From Notospermus geniculatus (lineage: Eukaryota > Nemertea > Pilidiophora > Heteronemertea > Lineidae), in NCBI GenBank assembly GCA_002633025.1, contig NMRB01000247.1, forward strand, positions 288,787 through 352,786: 64,000 nt of DNA, written 5' to 3'. Both the position numbers and the translations under genes were made by a program. Of this stretch, positions 1 to 11,310 are shown piece after piece. Within the stretch, counting starts at the first letter, position 1, and each line of letters begins with the position of its first letter. The notes below the pieces were generated by a model. It did no database searches. It saw only the letters and a program-made list of their open reading frames with translations, and had not been told where the DNA came from.

Positions 1-295
1 CAAGTAGGTCTAGATCTTAACAAGATGTCTCCAATCTGACAGCTCATTCAATACCACACTAGTAGTGTCTCTCAATCCTAACCCAGACATTGGGTCTTGG
101 GCATGAAGTCTCATAGGTTCATTGCCATACACATGACACCTTCTGTTTTATACATGTAATTCCGCTCAGATGTATGTATGATGTAGAAAACATATGTTGT
201 GTTCTTTTGCCTAGTTTTTTTTGGGAGTCAAGGTGTAGTAGAGGAGGTTCACTGGGATTTCATTCCATGCATTCACGTGGTGATTTCTTTTCCAG

Positions 296-746
296 AGCAC
301 TTGGGTATATCTACACAGATGGCCAGCCCGAACAGCAGGACAAATACTTAAAGAGAATGTCTGGCATAATGAGACTCTATGCATCCATGCTTATCACTGA
401 GCTCCCCAAAACTATAGCTCCAAATGGAAATCCACATGGACTAAATAATGCCTGGATGTGGTTGACTAGAGTTCTTAACATGGAACCACGGCCAGATATC
501 ACTGCAACACTTCTATATGACTTCTTACAGGTCACGGGACATTATCTTCATCGTGCTTATGGGAAACAATTTCAAAAACTTCTCTTTGTTCTGCAGACTG
601 AATACATGCAGAAAATCAAATCAGTGACTCCATCAGGGGCTGGTGGCCCGTTAGTGAGACTTGAAAACTGTCTGGAAAAGTGGATGAATGCGAGGACTAT
701 CCCTCCACCGGATGGTGTTATATCATCAAGTTTCTGGTACACTTAG
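296..746 (+). CDS. GLE1: GLE1 RNA export mediator, last coding exon (partial gene)
   Basis: This is the C-terminal part of GLE1, the nucleoporin-associated factor that with inositol hexakisphosphate activates the DEAD-box helicase DBP5 at the cytoplasmic face of the nuclear pore during mRNA export. The exon begins after a splice acceptor (tttccag, ending at 295) and reads in one frame to TAG at 744-746. It contains LKRMSGIMRLYASML, HGLNNAWMWL, LNMEPRPDITATLLYDFL and the terminal SSFWYT, which match the recalled vertebrate GLE1 C-terminus (KRMSGMIRLYAA, NMEPLSDVTATLLFDFL, TSSFWRS). The incoming phase is 2 (first exon base completes a codon). An ATG at 174 lies in the intron and is not the start. 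All earlier exons lie left of the window. It converges on the minus-strand TMEM97 gene. Confidence 0.9.
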
Positions 747-771
747 TCGGGATGCAAACCCCCGATTTTCT

Positions 772-1224
772 GAGAAGTGGTACTTTTTGGATAACAGCAA
801 TTTTATGCATTTTTCATACCTCTAAATGACAGAGATTCAGAATCCGCTGGGTGCCACTCTGGCACCCTTGAGTGTTTTGAGAAAATCCTGTTTAAAACGG
901 CATTTTTACGTATTTTGACCAATTTTGTGTTAATTTACATGAAAAAGCCATTTCTCTATTTCATAATTACTGAAAACAATTAAGAACATGCTTTTGTCTG
1001 CTTCTGAGGCACCATGATTCTATCTGTTGGTAATACATTTATGGGGTGTAAATCCCACCGTTCAAAAGTTAGCTGTACATCGGATCCCATTCTCCTGAGC
1101 TTTAAACGGGATTTTCTCAAAATGCTTAAGGGTGCCAGAGTGGCACCCGGCGGATTCTGAATCTCTGTCATTTGGAGATACGAAATATGCAAAAAAATTG
1201 CTGTTATCCAAAATGTCCCACTTC
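772..1224. repeat. Foldback (MITE-like) element in the GLE1/TMEM97 convergent region
   Basis: Two arms of about 125 bp form a near-perfect inverted repeat. The left arm (about 772-905) begins gagaagtgg and includes ggataacagcaatttt, cagagattcagaatccg and gggtgcca. The right arm (about 1085-1224) carries the reverse complements and ends at ccacttc. The central spacer is AT-rich. It sits just after the GLE1 stop and is probably carried in its 3' UTR, where it would fold into a long hairpin. No transposase coding sequence is visible. The small ORFs here (for example 980-1360 minus) are by-products of the repeat. Confidence 0.75.
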
Positions 1225-1437
1225 GTTCTGCGTCCAGACTACGGTAACTTGATGGAACTTTTTTATCATGTTCATTCATACATGTTGTACAATGTACCGT
1301 ACTTTGTACATGTTTGGTGCTCCAAGATAGTTCCAAAAGATGAGATGATTGATCATTCAATGATGTTATGGAATAAGTGGTGTGGCATCGACTGGCTTTT
1401 TATCTCAGGGTTCTCTTAATGTTAATGTGGAATGGTA

Positions 1438-1443
1438 TTTATT
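1438..1443 (-). terminator. Candidate TMEM97 polyadenylation signal
   Basis: AATAAA on the minus strand about 520 nt downstream of the TMEM97 stop codon. It would give TMEM97 a 3' UTR of about half a kilobase, spanning the otherwise unexplained 1444-1960 stretch. No transcript evidence is available. Confidence 0.4.
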
Positions 1444-1960
1444 GTACAATTCATGAATTTTCAGAATTCAATTTTTGAAAATCAAGTATTCTGTATGGGG
1501 AAATATGGCCATCATGGAAATGACATCTGGAATGTCAAAGGTCAATGGCTCAAAGTCATACATTCATTTTATAAACACAATTGTAACTATCATTACACCA
1601 CTACTAAACCCTTGAAATTCACACATGCAGCTACGGTAACACTCATGACCACGTTACATTCTGTCTTCAATTCGTCACACCATGATCATTTCAAGCCACA
1701 CCCACCTGTAGAATCAGGACCACAAGATGGAGAACATAGTACTATGGACCATGTTAACAGCAAAGTCAGTGTTGGTTTCTACAAGAATATTGTATTCAAG
1801 TGCAGCTGCCTAGTTAACTGTCTGCTTGTCAATCAGTCCATACCATCAATGATCAAATTGTAATTTCTGATTCTCGTTTGAAGAAATTTGACAAGTGATT
1901 GCTTTCAATCATGTATTGGACCTAGCTATCGATAGGGTTATAGCAACTGATGATCACATG

Positions 1961-3576
1961 TCATTCTGATTTCTCTTTCCCACAGTACTCCTCATCAAAG
2001 AGCATTCTCAATATCATCATAACAGGGATGATGAAGTATGCTGAATAGACAGCTAGGACAACTAGTCTCTCTTGCATTGCACTTGGTCCTTGGTGTTCAG
2101 AGCCATCGGTGCTGAAGTCATGGAACATGATATGTGCTATGATAGGGATCATTGTCGTCACTGTGTGGGTGGCATAGATAAGGAGTGCAGTGCGAATCCA
2201 TCGACAACCACCTGAAAATATATATGTGGGACAAATTCACAGAATGACACGAAATCTACCGGTACTATTCTTTCCGCTTATAGCATGCTCCAATACTTTG
2301 ATCATCCAACAGGCTTCTTTGGCATTCTTTCTTCAATTTATTGATGCCATGATCATTTTCTGACCCCTCATATGAAAACCCACCTTTTATAAATGCATAG
2401 GCACCGAAAAAGAAGAAAGGAAGTTGCATAGTTATTTCACAAGCGATGAAGGATTTCAACCATATTGGAGCTGCCTTCACCATTGGGTCTTTGTATTCCT
2501 TGCTGTACCATGCCACCACATCTTTTGCCTGCAAAGGAAAACTGAACATAAAGCAAGTTTATTGTCTACTTGATTGGGTTTGGGGAACCCGGATTATCAA
2601 TGGTGTGGCGTGGGGGGACACAAGTACAATTCTGTTCTGTTGGAGGCTACCACAGCCTTGACAGCTGGTCAGTCTTCTGTAACTCTTTTGGCTCAACATC
2701 AGAGCTGAAGGGGGAAATGATTCTTAAAATTTATTTAGAGTATCAATAAAATCACCCCTCCAGTGTTATCTGTTTTCCCTTTTATATATTTCATTCTGCT
2801 TGGTGAAGTTGTGGAAGCTTTAGTAACGGGATTGCATAATACATTGATTGTACACCCGTCTTCACTCTATCTATTCATTAAAGTAAAAGACCGGACTGTC
2901 CTTGTCCTCCAACCCACAATTCATCAGTTGTACAGTACCCAAGACAAGTGGCAAGTGCTCATCATCAGTTCACACTAAGCCACTGCTAAGCAGATACTTT
3001 GTATTGTCTAGCCTGGTCCCACGTCCTCGAGCGCCTCGGCTAGTACTCGTAGTTTGGTTCCCGAACTCACCGCTAGGCGCAGAAGAGTTCGGTATCGGCC
3101 TCGTTTGACCTTGACCTCACACACAGAATTCCGTGTGTCTGACGTCACAGAGGATAGACTGGTTCTCTGTTCCAACATACCGTGAGCTATGTTGGGATCG
3201 CGAACCAGTCTATCCTCTGTGACGTCAGACACACAGAATTCTGTGTGTGAGGTCAAGGTCAAACGAGGCCGATACCGAACCCTTTTGGCCCTAGCGGTGG
3301 GTTCGGGAACCAAACTACTAGTACTCGGAGCAGTTCGAGGAAGCGCAGTAGTTCGAGGAAAGCGGACTAGTCTACTGTCCTGGGAATGAGGTTTGTCACT
3401 CTCTCTCTGACATGTCTGAAACTCGCTTTAACCCTGAAACTAATGCTATTTACCATTGTCGGATACAGCCATGAGGGCAGCAGCATTTGTGAATCAATGA
3501 ATATTGCAATGGGAATATGAGTGATGAAATAAACGGCAAAGATGCCGTCCAAAAGTGATCTCAGTGTGCTGCCCAT
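1961..3576 (-). CDS. TMEM97: TMEM97 / sigma intracellular receptor 2 (EXPERA domain)
   Basis: Complete three-exon gene: exons 3576-3454, 2528-2384 and 2211-1961 (stop included), with phases 0 and 1 fitting exactly; 172 aa, against 176 in human. TMEM97 is an endoplasmic reticulum/lysosomal four-helix membrane protein of the EXPERA family, identified as the sigma-2 receptor and linked to NPC1 and cholesterol trafficking. Visible motifs: FITHIPIAIFIDSQ (helix 1), VVAWYSKEYKDPM, ACEITMQLPFFFFGAYAFIKG (helix 2), GCRWIRTALLIYATHT and TTMIPII (helix 3), and a hydrophobic helix 4 ending with the charged tail CGKEKSE. Asp28 and Asp55 match the human ligand-binding Asp29 and Asp56. All introns are GT..AG. 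Intron 1 carries a foldback element (3045-3332). The start has its neighbour PPTC7 only 188 bp away on the other strand. Confidence 0.95.
3045..3332. repeat. Foldback element in TMEM97 intron 1
   Basis: Long imperfect inverted repeat. The left arm, tagtttggttcccgaac through ggatagactggttc (about 3048-3162), pairs with the right arm, gaaccagtctatcctc through gttcgggaaccaaacta (about 3199-3329), around a short loop near 3165-3195. The arms include gaggtcaaggtcaaacgagg and its complement. Such a structure is typical of foldback MITEs. No ORF of its own. Confidence 0.75.
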
Positions 3577-3764
3577 GGTCTGCTACAAGCTTCCTATGGC
3601 ATGAGGACGAGGCTGAACACGTGCTTCTTATGTCATTGAGAAGGAACAACATGGCGCTGACCTGCAGAATGTTATTGTGAGACGGAGTCGAGTTTTGCCT
3701 CTAATTTCAGTGCTTTGTTGGGATAATGTGAGGTGAAAAGTACCTAGATCTTGACAGCACTGTC
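3577..3764. promoter_or_regulatory. Likely bidirectional promoter of TMEM97 and PPTC7
   Basis: The two start codons face away from each other across 188 bp, so the core promoters of both genes must lie here unless undetected 5' exons exist. The interval contains an E-box CACGTG near 3619 and a YY1-like AACATGGCG near 3647, both common in TATA-less promoters of housekeeping genes. No convincing TATA box was seen. The motifs were read by eye; function is inferred. Confidence 0.5.
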
Positions 3765-6326
3765 ATGCAATCTGTTATACAATACGGGAGGTGCTTTTCC
3801 CGTGCTCTAGTAACAGTAATTACCAGTGAACTTTCGCTACCCTGGAAAAACCAAACTCGACGTGAGCGAACTTGGCACCTGGTTACGGCGGCTTCGGGTT
3901 GCGGGAACCATTCACATTCCCCTGCTGAAGTACTGAAAAAGTGGTCTTTTGGGGATGATGCCTGCTTCATTGCGGGGCATAAGTTGTCGGACATTTTAGG
4001 TATGTTGTTACTGATATGTTTCTCATCGAAATAAAGCAATCGGCACATAAAAAGTGGAGAGGTCATTTTAAGGTCGCCACATTCTGTTTACAAACATTGA
4101 GCCACGTGGTTTTCTTTACCACTCTGTCTGTCACGTGCTCGGACCTCGGCGAGTTCACCATTGCTCACAGGATGAAAATTGTAAGGTATAACAGCAATTA
4201 TGTTATACCTATGCCTAGATATTGGTATATTATAGTTGACTAGGCCTTTCATGCCTAAATTGATGAGTGAAAAGTGAAGTTCAGGTTCTGACACCGCAGC
4301 AGCCCCCACCCCACCCCACCCCTTGGTTTGCTACAATGCTAGTGCTTTTTTGGCCACCTTGGCTTGCACCCAAAATGTGACAACTTCTTGCCGTTAACAA
4401 AGTCTAGTCATTGACCTTCAGTGTTCATGTCCCGCGAATGCTCTTTAAAACAACCTCTTTATTTGGGCGTTACTTCTCTCCAGGTGTGGCTGATGGTGTC
4501 GGTGGCTGGAGGTCATATGGAGTCGATCCCTCCCAGTTCTCCAGTAAGCTTATGCAAACCTGTGAGCGTATGGTCAATCAAGGCCATTTCCGTCCTCAGG
4601 CGCCAGCAGAGCTCTTGGCGGCCAGTTATAGTGAAATATTACAGAATAAGGAAAATCTAATAGGTAAGCAAGATGCCAAGTTAGGTGACAGGATTACAGT
4701 ATGATGTGGATCATTTGTCAAAACAACACCAAGAATAGATTTAAGCAAATAAGTTGGCAACCTTTCCACCTGTTCTGCTGAGTCCAGTTGCCCCAGTTTA
4801 GGGTTGTAATGTGCTGCTGGTCGCAGTAGGAATATATTGCTGGTATCTTTGCTTGGTAAACTGGTATCACATAATGAAACATGCAAGACCACCTGTCATT
4901 TCATATGTTGTGAAAGAAACAACTATATTCTTTTATTTGCTTTTATTTGTAGGAAGCTGCACAGCATGTCTTGTGGCATTTCACAAAGAGGAGAAGACCG
5001 TCTACACAGCCAATTTAGGTGACAGTGGCTTCCTTATAGTGAGGAATGGCCGTGTTATTCATAGATCTGAGGAACAGCAACACTACTTCAATACTCCTTT
5101 CCAGCTCAGTGTGGCGCCACCTACACAGCGTGGACGGGTATTAAGTGACAGGTGAGGGTTCCCTACATTATGGCATGGATGGTCATCACGAGGGTAATTT
5201 CATGAAGATGCTTCAAAGAAGAGCATTCACCACTTCACTTTTATTAGCCTTGATAGCATTGTGGTCATCAATCCGCTTAGTAAGTGGCAGGTCCCGGGTT
5301 CGAATCCCGGACCATATGGGATTAATAATCATCCCTGTCTCTTCAGCTTTGGTGCCTTGTACCTTGTGACTTTGCATGGGCAAGTAAAAGGCCCATCCAA
5401 GTGCGTAACAGGAGTAGCTTGAGGTGGCCTCTTCCGTACTTACCAGGGCCAATGCTGATGCTGAGGCCCTGACGGAAAAATTGAATCCAATACAATGCTT
5501 TGCTTTTATTATCTCCTTCAGTCCAGAGGCAGCTCAGACAACATCTTTCGGGGTCCAGATAGGTGATATAATCCTTGTTGGAACTGATGGTCTCTTCGAT
5601 AATCTCTCTGATGAAATGATATTGGACCAGTTACAAGATCTGCAGGTATTAAATCTTCACTCTGTGTGACCGTCCTAAGTATTATTGTCAGCAGATCTGA
5701 TTTATTATTAGCTGAGAAATACTGCAAAATATACAAATTGTGCAAGCCTGTCATTCAACTGTGGAGACCCAAAGGGTTACCGGTTACATAATAACTCTGT
5801 CTGTTAAATGGTATTTCAGATCCATTTGACACAGCAGGAAGGTTTCATTTCTGAACTCTTGACATTTTGCTGATTGTGTTGTGAATGCCTGCTGATTATT
5901 GTGATGGTACTGATTTTTTTTCAGGGGAGCTCTATGGAGTGTATACAACAGATAGCTAATGCTTTAGTGAAGAAAGCATTACAGATAGCATTCGATCCAG
6001 ATTGTATGTCGCCATTTGCACTCTCAGCTAGTGATCATGGTATACAATGTACAGGTGAGATCTTCAATAACTTAAAATCTGCAGAAGTGCTTAATATTAA
6101 GACCATTTTCCATCACGAGCCAGGACAAATTGATAAGGCTGAGGCGTGTTATCTTAGCCCTGTTTTACCAAATATGTTCCCCTTGGGTCATACATGTGAC
6201 ATGGTTGCAAGCTCTATGATTCAATGTTCATGGAATGTGAATGAATGCATCAGCATATTCTTTTCAGGTGGTAAACCCGATGATATAACAGTCCTGTTAG
6301 CCCGGGTGGAAGAACAAGATTCCTAA
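3765..6326 (+). CDS. PPTC7: PPTC7-type mitochondrial protein phosphatase 2C
   Basis: Complete six-exon gene: 3765-3999, 4484-4663, 4953-5151, 5522-5645, 5925-6054, 6268-6326. Phases (1,1,2,0,1) all fit; 308 aa, against 304 in human. PPTC7 is a Mn/Mg-dependent PP2C-family Ser/Thr phosphatase of the mitochondrial matrix and outer membrane, acting on mitochondrial metabolic proteins and, in vertebrates, linked to BNIP3/NIX turnover. Visible PP2C motifs: FGDDACF (about residue 62), [19 protein letters not shown] with the metal-binding Asp near residue 82, [38 protein letters not shown] and [13 protein letters not shown], the last metal site. The N-terminus is rich in Arg, Ser and Leu, as expected of a targeting peptide. 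Intron 3 carries a tRNA-derived SINE. The stop is TAA at 6324-6326. Confidence 0.95.
5240..5440 (+). mobile_element. tRNA-derived SINE copy in PPTC7 intron 3
   Basis: A tRNA-like head beginning cttgatagcattgtgg (A-box-like) is followed by cccgggttcgaatcccgg (B-box) at about 5293 and the family hallmark catatgggatta. A tail region follows, containing gccttgtaccttgtgac and ggcccatccaagtgcg. The same head is repeated in tandem at 23.8-24.4 kb. Plus orientation; wholly intronic. Confidence 0.7.
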
Positions 6327-7050
6327 CGACAGGTCATCTGTTAATGTGACAACAAGATGTGATAAAGGCCATGAATAATCAATCCTCTGTTTCTCATCCT
6401 TGGCTTTCTACTTGTTATGCACCCCAAACTTTTGAGAACTGTTGTTTATTCTGTATCTATATGGGTGGGAGCCCAACACTTTGTTATTGAGATCCCTGTT
6501 ACTGCACCAAATGATGTCCAATCAGATATTCAAAGAACTTTTCTGATATGGAAATCACTCAGTCCACATGTGTGATATCCCAGCTGTGTTCGCCAACCTC
6601 CTGAGATGTGCACTGTTCTACACATAGAGTGACATTTTAATTGAAAATTTCATTAAATCAGAACAAGGTGTATACCAGTGTAGGGCCTTTTCCCATTCAA
6701 TTTCAACTCTGTGAAGAAAATATATAGTTCACAATATTTCATTATTAGATCTGTTTGAAACAAATCTCGCGTTCTTAATGCCAGTGACGTGCACCTGGTC
6801 GCTGGTTTCTCATTTCCAGTTTCTTTATATGCTTTGTAGTATTGTACTCACAACATGGTCTTCTTGGCTGGTTATGTAATAGCTGCTTTAGCCTAAAATT
6901 AGGGATTGAAATGGGGTCCAGACAGACAGTGTTTGAGGCATGGATGATGATCGTCAATGGGGGGGGGGGGNGTAGTAAGTGTTCATTACCGTATGTTAAT
7001 ATCTTAACCATTTAATGAGTTGTAAATAAAGTGTGGATGACTTGCATGTA
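6327..7050 (+). other. PPTC7 3' UTR with polyadenylation signal
   Basis: Non-coding AT-rich sequence after the PPTC7 stop, with AATAAA at 7025-7030, the first clear polyadenylation signal in the region. A poly-G run ending in a single N (6960-6971) is probably a sequencing or assembly weak point. Confidence 0.45.
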
Positions 7051-9170
7051 AGTGTGTTATAGGTACTCTGAGGTACTGGATCGTGATTTTTTTTCTAAGT
7101 TTGTAACTTTTTATGTAAGATATATGTGTGTGTGAATGTACTGTGGTGAAATCATTAACATTTGTTCCCTGTCAGAGACCATCAACTTTTAAACAATTTG
7201 TGCCTCTTATCATTGAATGGTTGAAATTCAAAACTGTCAAAAAGAAAGCTTCACCATTTCAGTCCAGAATCTTGGGGAAGGCGACTGTGCTTCAGAATGA
7301 CAGAGTTTTTCATCACAAATGATGTAACACTGTTTTTAAGTGAAATTGTATTAGCAGTACAATGTGCTTCATGGCCATGACTTTGTCATTCTGCTCGACT
7401 CTGCCATGTTCAACATCCATGATTGTTGCACAATTCCACCCTTGATCATCAGATTTTTTCTACCTTGAAGTTAGCCATCTGAACGAACTACAGTGTTGTT
7501 ATTTCGTACAAGTAGCCCCCTTTTCTAATTTATGTTTCCTTTCTAGGGATGGGAGGAGTGTGTATATGTTTACCAGGTATTTGGAAATCAGTGTGGAAGG
7601 AACAGTGATTTATGCAAACATATGATTTGAAGATCGATTCTTTTCTCTGTATTGTAATGTACTGGGCCAATGCTGGCAGGGAGACAGTTTCCAAGGGATT
7701 GTGAGGTTATGTGTGCATGTTGATAGGAATATTGTGTTGTTAATGTAATATAAGTAGGAAACATGAGTGTGTAAATTAGAAAAGTGCAGTAAATGTTATC
7801 ATCTATTCAAGTCTTCTGTCTTGTTCCATCAATAGCGAATAGGTGGCCTATGTGTCTCTTTAAAAGTCTATTGAAGTTGATACAAAGGAATTATGCATCG
7901 TGATAGCAGACCAAGTTGGCCTCAATTCGATCATGATCGATCACCTGATTGGAAAGTTGCCCACGATAATTTGAAGGGGTTGTTCAACGGTAAATCAATG
8001 TGGGACTTTCTTCGAAAACAACGTTGAATTTGAAGAAATCATTTACAAGTGGAAATCCCCTGGGTATTGGATGAAATTTCACCATCGAAGGACAACATTG
8101 TGAAATCATTTGAAAGTCCAATCCGATTCCGTCAGGATTGTCTCATGACAGAATACATGATAGCTGAGTGCTTGCCAAAATATAAGTTGGAGCATTCAAT
8201 TTGATCTCCAAACTTCTTTAGAAAACTTCTATAAAAACCCAAGGAGCTATATACCTTTCCAGGTATATTCATCAAACACAACTTCCTTTGTGCTGTTTTT
8301 GTTGAGTCATGCCTACGCAAGATTCGGTCAGTGATGAAGAGCTGTGACAGCTGAGTCCACAAGCAGTACATTGCAGCTGCGTAGGGAGCCAACTGACAGC
8401 TCGGCACAGGTGAACCTAATTTTCAATGGCCATAAAGACACGAGTCAAACATTTCACTCCAATCTAGCTCTCCTACCATAGCCGTCAGCACCATCATCTC
8501 CAGCACAAAAAACACTGAAGCCCACATCACCAAAATTCTTTATTTTACAAAAAAAATGATACAAATCAAGCAATACTGCTACAATAATGTTCCCCACGTA
8601 GCCATGGTTATGTGGTAAACAAAATGCCTGCAATTTGAGTAACATAACCAAGTGAAGAAGTAGTTCTGGCTTGAATCCAAGATGACCAATAGTAGAGGGA
8701 ATAACGCCCTGTCTGAGTCACTTTTCAATGCATGAATACCGGTAGTCTGTTATTGTGGAAGAACCTGTTATTGTGTGATTCTCTTTGTCTCTGCAGCAAT
8801 CAACCCATTTTGATAGATCTCTATCAAAGGGAATTAGTTTCCCTCTTTTGACTGGAATGGTATGATTGGTCGGTCTATAGATTGTTATCTGTAGACGAAA
8901 TAGATCACCAGCTGATGAAGTCTAGTGGGCCTAGAGAAAATATCTTACTGAAAGTTGGTGACCATGAAATTTCAAACAAAATACCCCCGCCAGCAATAGG
9001 GCTTCCCATTTCCTGGTCCCCGTTGTCAAAAGTTTTTGCAGATACACACTGTAGTAATTCCCTAATTAGGTAAAGAAAATACTTGTACAGCATCAATCAT
9101 GCATGGACATTCATCACACCAGCAGTGGGGAACATGCAAATGTAAATCACTAAATAAATTATGACATGTT
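7051..9170. other. Intergenic, no gene recognised
   Basis: About 2 kb between the convergent ends of PPTC7 and the BH3-like gene. Only short ORFs without recognisable motifs, splice patterns or repeats. A palindromic aattcgatcatgatcgatca occurs near 7924. Confidence 0.4.
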
Positions 9171-11310
9171 TGGACAAATCTCACAACATTTATTTGAGCA
9201 ATTCTGCAATGGCTTTGCCATTATGACATTTAACAACATTAGACTTACACTTAGAAAATCTTACAAAAAGTGTGAAAAATGCTATAACGAAAAGAACACA
9301 CTGATGAACATTTCAGCCAAATCATAAAGATAAAGAGACTGGACATAATCAATATTTTGCATGCACCCTTATTTTCACAACCATATTTCTTCAATACATC
9401 TGCAATAGAAAAACATCTCATTGTGCGAAAAAACATAAGTTAAGAAAAAATATTTACAATATAAGTCTAAAGCTGACACAAATTTCATACCCAATGGTAT
9501 TTACACTGCGTGCCGGATTCCATCAGGTTGATGCACCACTATCAACCGTCATTTTCATCAACAGCACTGACGTACCCTGTTTTCATTTTAAAAAGCCAAT
9601 GTCAACTCAGTTATTATTAAATTATTAAAATGATCACTATTTACAACTCATTAAAGCTAACAGCAGAAGCAAAGACCACCAGTTACATTTTTTAATCCAA
9701 GGTACAAAAAGCACAAAATTGACACACAAAATGATAATAAACAAGAAGTCAATCTCCAGAATTCACGAATTTTCGACCCCAACCGGGGTCTTTTTCAAGT
9801 GGAACTTTACAATCTGAAACTCTAGAAAAGTTACATTTTTTAACATAGCAGACTGTCATATTGACAATTATGCGAAACACATATGATTCTTTAACATCAA
9901 ATAAGTACAAAAATCATATAGAAAACATTTTCAATAGAATTAAGTTTTCACTTCAGTAGGATATTAAGTGCATGAAAACTTTGTCAGAAGACATATATGA
10001 ACAAATTTTCACCTAATATTTTGATTTCAACTTGGATTGTTTCTGCAAGTTTTAATAATTCAGGCCGATGCTTTGCTTGCTATTCAATAATGTGGAAGAT
10101 CTATTGTTTTGTTGTCATGACACTTTTAAGTCATGGAGAATATGCAAACTTGAATATCTGCAGACAAAATTTGCTATAAGTACCACTATACTGAACTACC
10201 TTTTTACACAATTTGCATAGACTAGCTGACATATGGAAGAGGAAGGTAATTGGCATGTTACGAAAAGTACAAGCATGATGCATCAATGACGAACACTTAC
10301 AAATTTAAAACGTGTAAGACCAAATTTAGGGTCTTTTTGATCAATACCCCTACAATACGGAAGTTCATGAAAATCATCCCCCATTAGTCAGTAGCCTGTG
10401 TCATCCCTCAACAGAACATAACAAAGGGTAGTGAGAATTTTACACAGAAATGAGTCATCAAAGGAGTCCATTGATCAAGAGTGGCCCTTGAAATTGGGGG
10501 CACTGCTGATTCTCAAATGTAGGCCTACATTGTACATGTAATGTCCACAGTAAGCACATTCATATTTATACACATAATATCAAAACTATAGGCCTAACAC
10601 CATGAATTTTTGATAATTAAGGCAAAAATGAGATCAAGACCACAGTTCCAATATTTGATATCTAACGTTACCACTTCAGTCATGTTGTTCAGGTCAATGA
10701 CAATGAATGATGAATCCTGATCCGAGTTCATGTTGGTGGGCAAATTACATTCAAAGAGTCAACAGCTCTATGCATCTCAAGTATTAAGAAGAGCAATTCA
10801 CTTCTACATATCCAGTTATGTAGAAACTGGCGGGCTCTTTCAGATCCAGACTCGGGCTCTTTCAGATCCATGAGACTCGGACTCGGGCTCTTTCAGATCC
10901 AGAAATAGACAGACAAATTGAGGTCCACTCCTGTTGAACACTGTCCTCACTCTAAAATATCCATGAGGCAATCGCCGGGAAATCTATCTGAATCCCTAGA
11001 GAACAGTTCATGAGTTTTCCACCATCCTTTACCGCAGTTTCAGTTACATCACGACAATCTGCTCTGATTGTCCTCACAGAATCCATCCTGAGAATCTCAG
11101 GTCATTTACGGTCGTACCCTCCCTCAATGAACCAAGCGCGAGTAGGGGAGCTGGTTGTGAAGACCCTGGGTGCGAGGATGCACAGAATCGTGTTTAAGGA
11201 ATTGCTCTCTGTAGGAATCCTTCTAAGTCGTTTGCTGCCAAAAGAACTCAGCAGAGTATACATCACAAGCATCACAGACTTCAGCTCCTTTTTGCAGACA
11301 ACTTGTGTCT
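9171..11310 (-). other. Probable long 3' UTR of the BH3-like gene
   Basis: AT-rich sequence downstream of the minus-strand stop at 11311, lacking ORFs above about 60 codons that look coding. A minus-strand AATAAA lies at 9189-9194. It contains a small hairpin gaccccaaccggggtc near 9775 and a 22-bp tandem repeat at 10833-10905. Assignment as UTR is inferred from position only. Confidence 0.3.
10833..10905. repeat. Short tandem repeat, unit actcgggctctttcagatcc
   Basis: Three copies of the unit gggctctttcagatcca occur within about 75 bp, separated by variable gactcggactc spacers. Confidence 0.7.

Noticed and set aside
1432-1863. 143-codon plus-strand ORF
   Set aside because: Lies in the probable TMEM97 3' UTR, His/Ser-rich with no domain, no splice context and no homology I recognise.
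6958-6971. Poly-G tract with N as a regulatory G-quadruplex
   Set aside because: A homopolymer ending in N is more likely a sequencing weak point; the same pattern occurs at 37314-37326.
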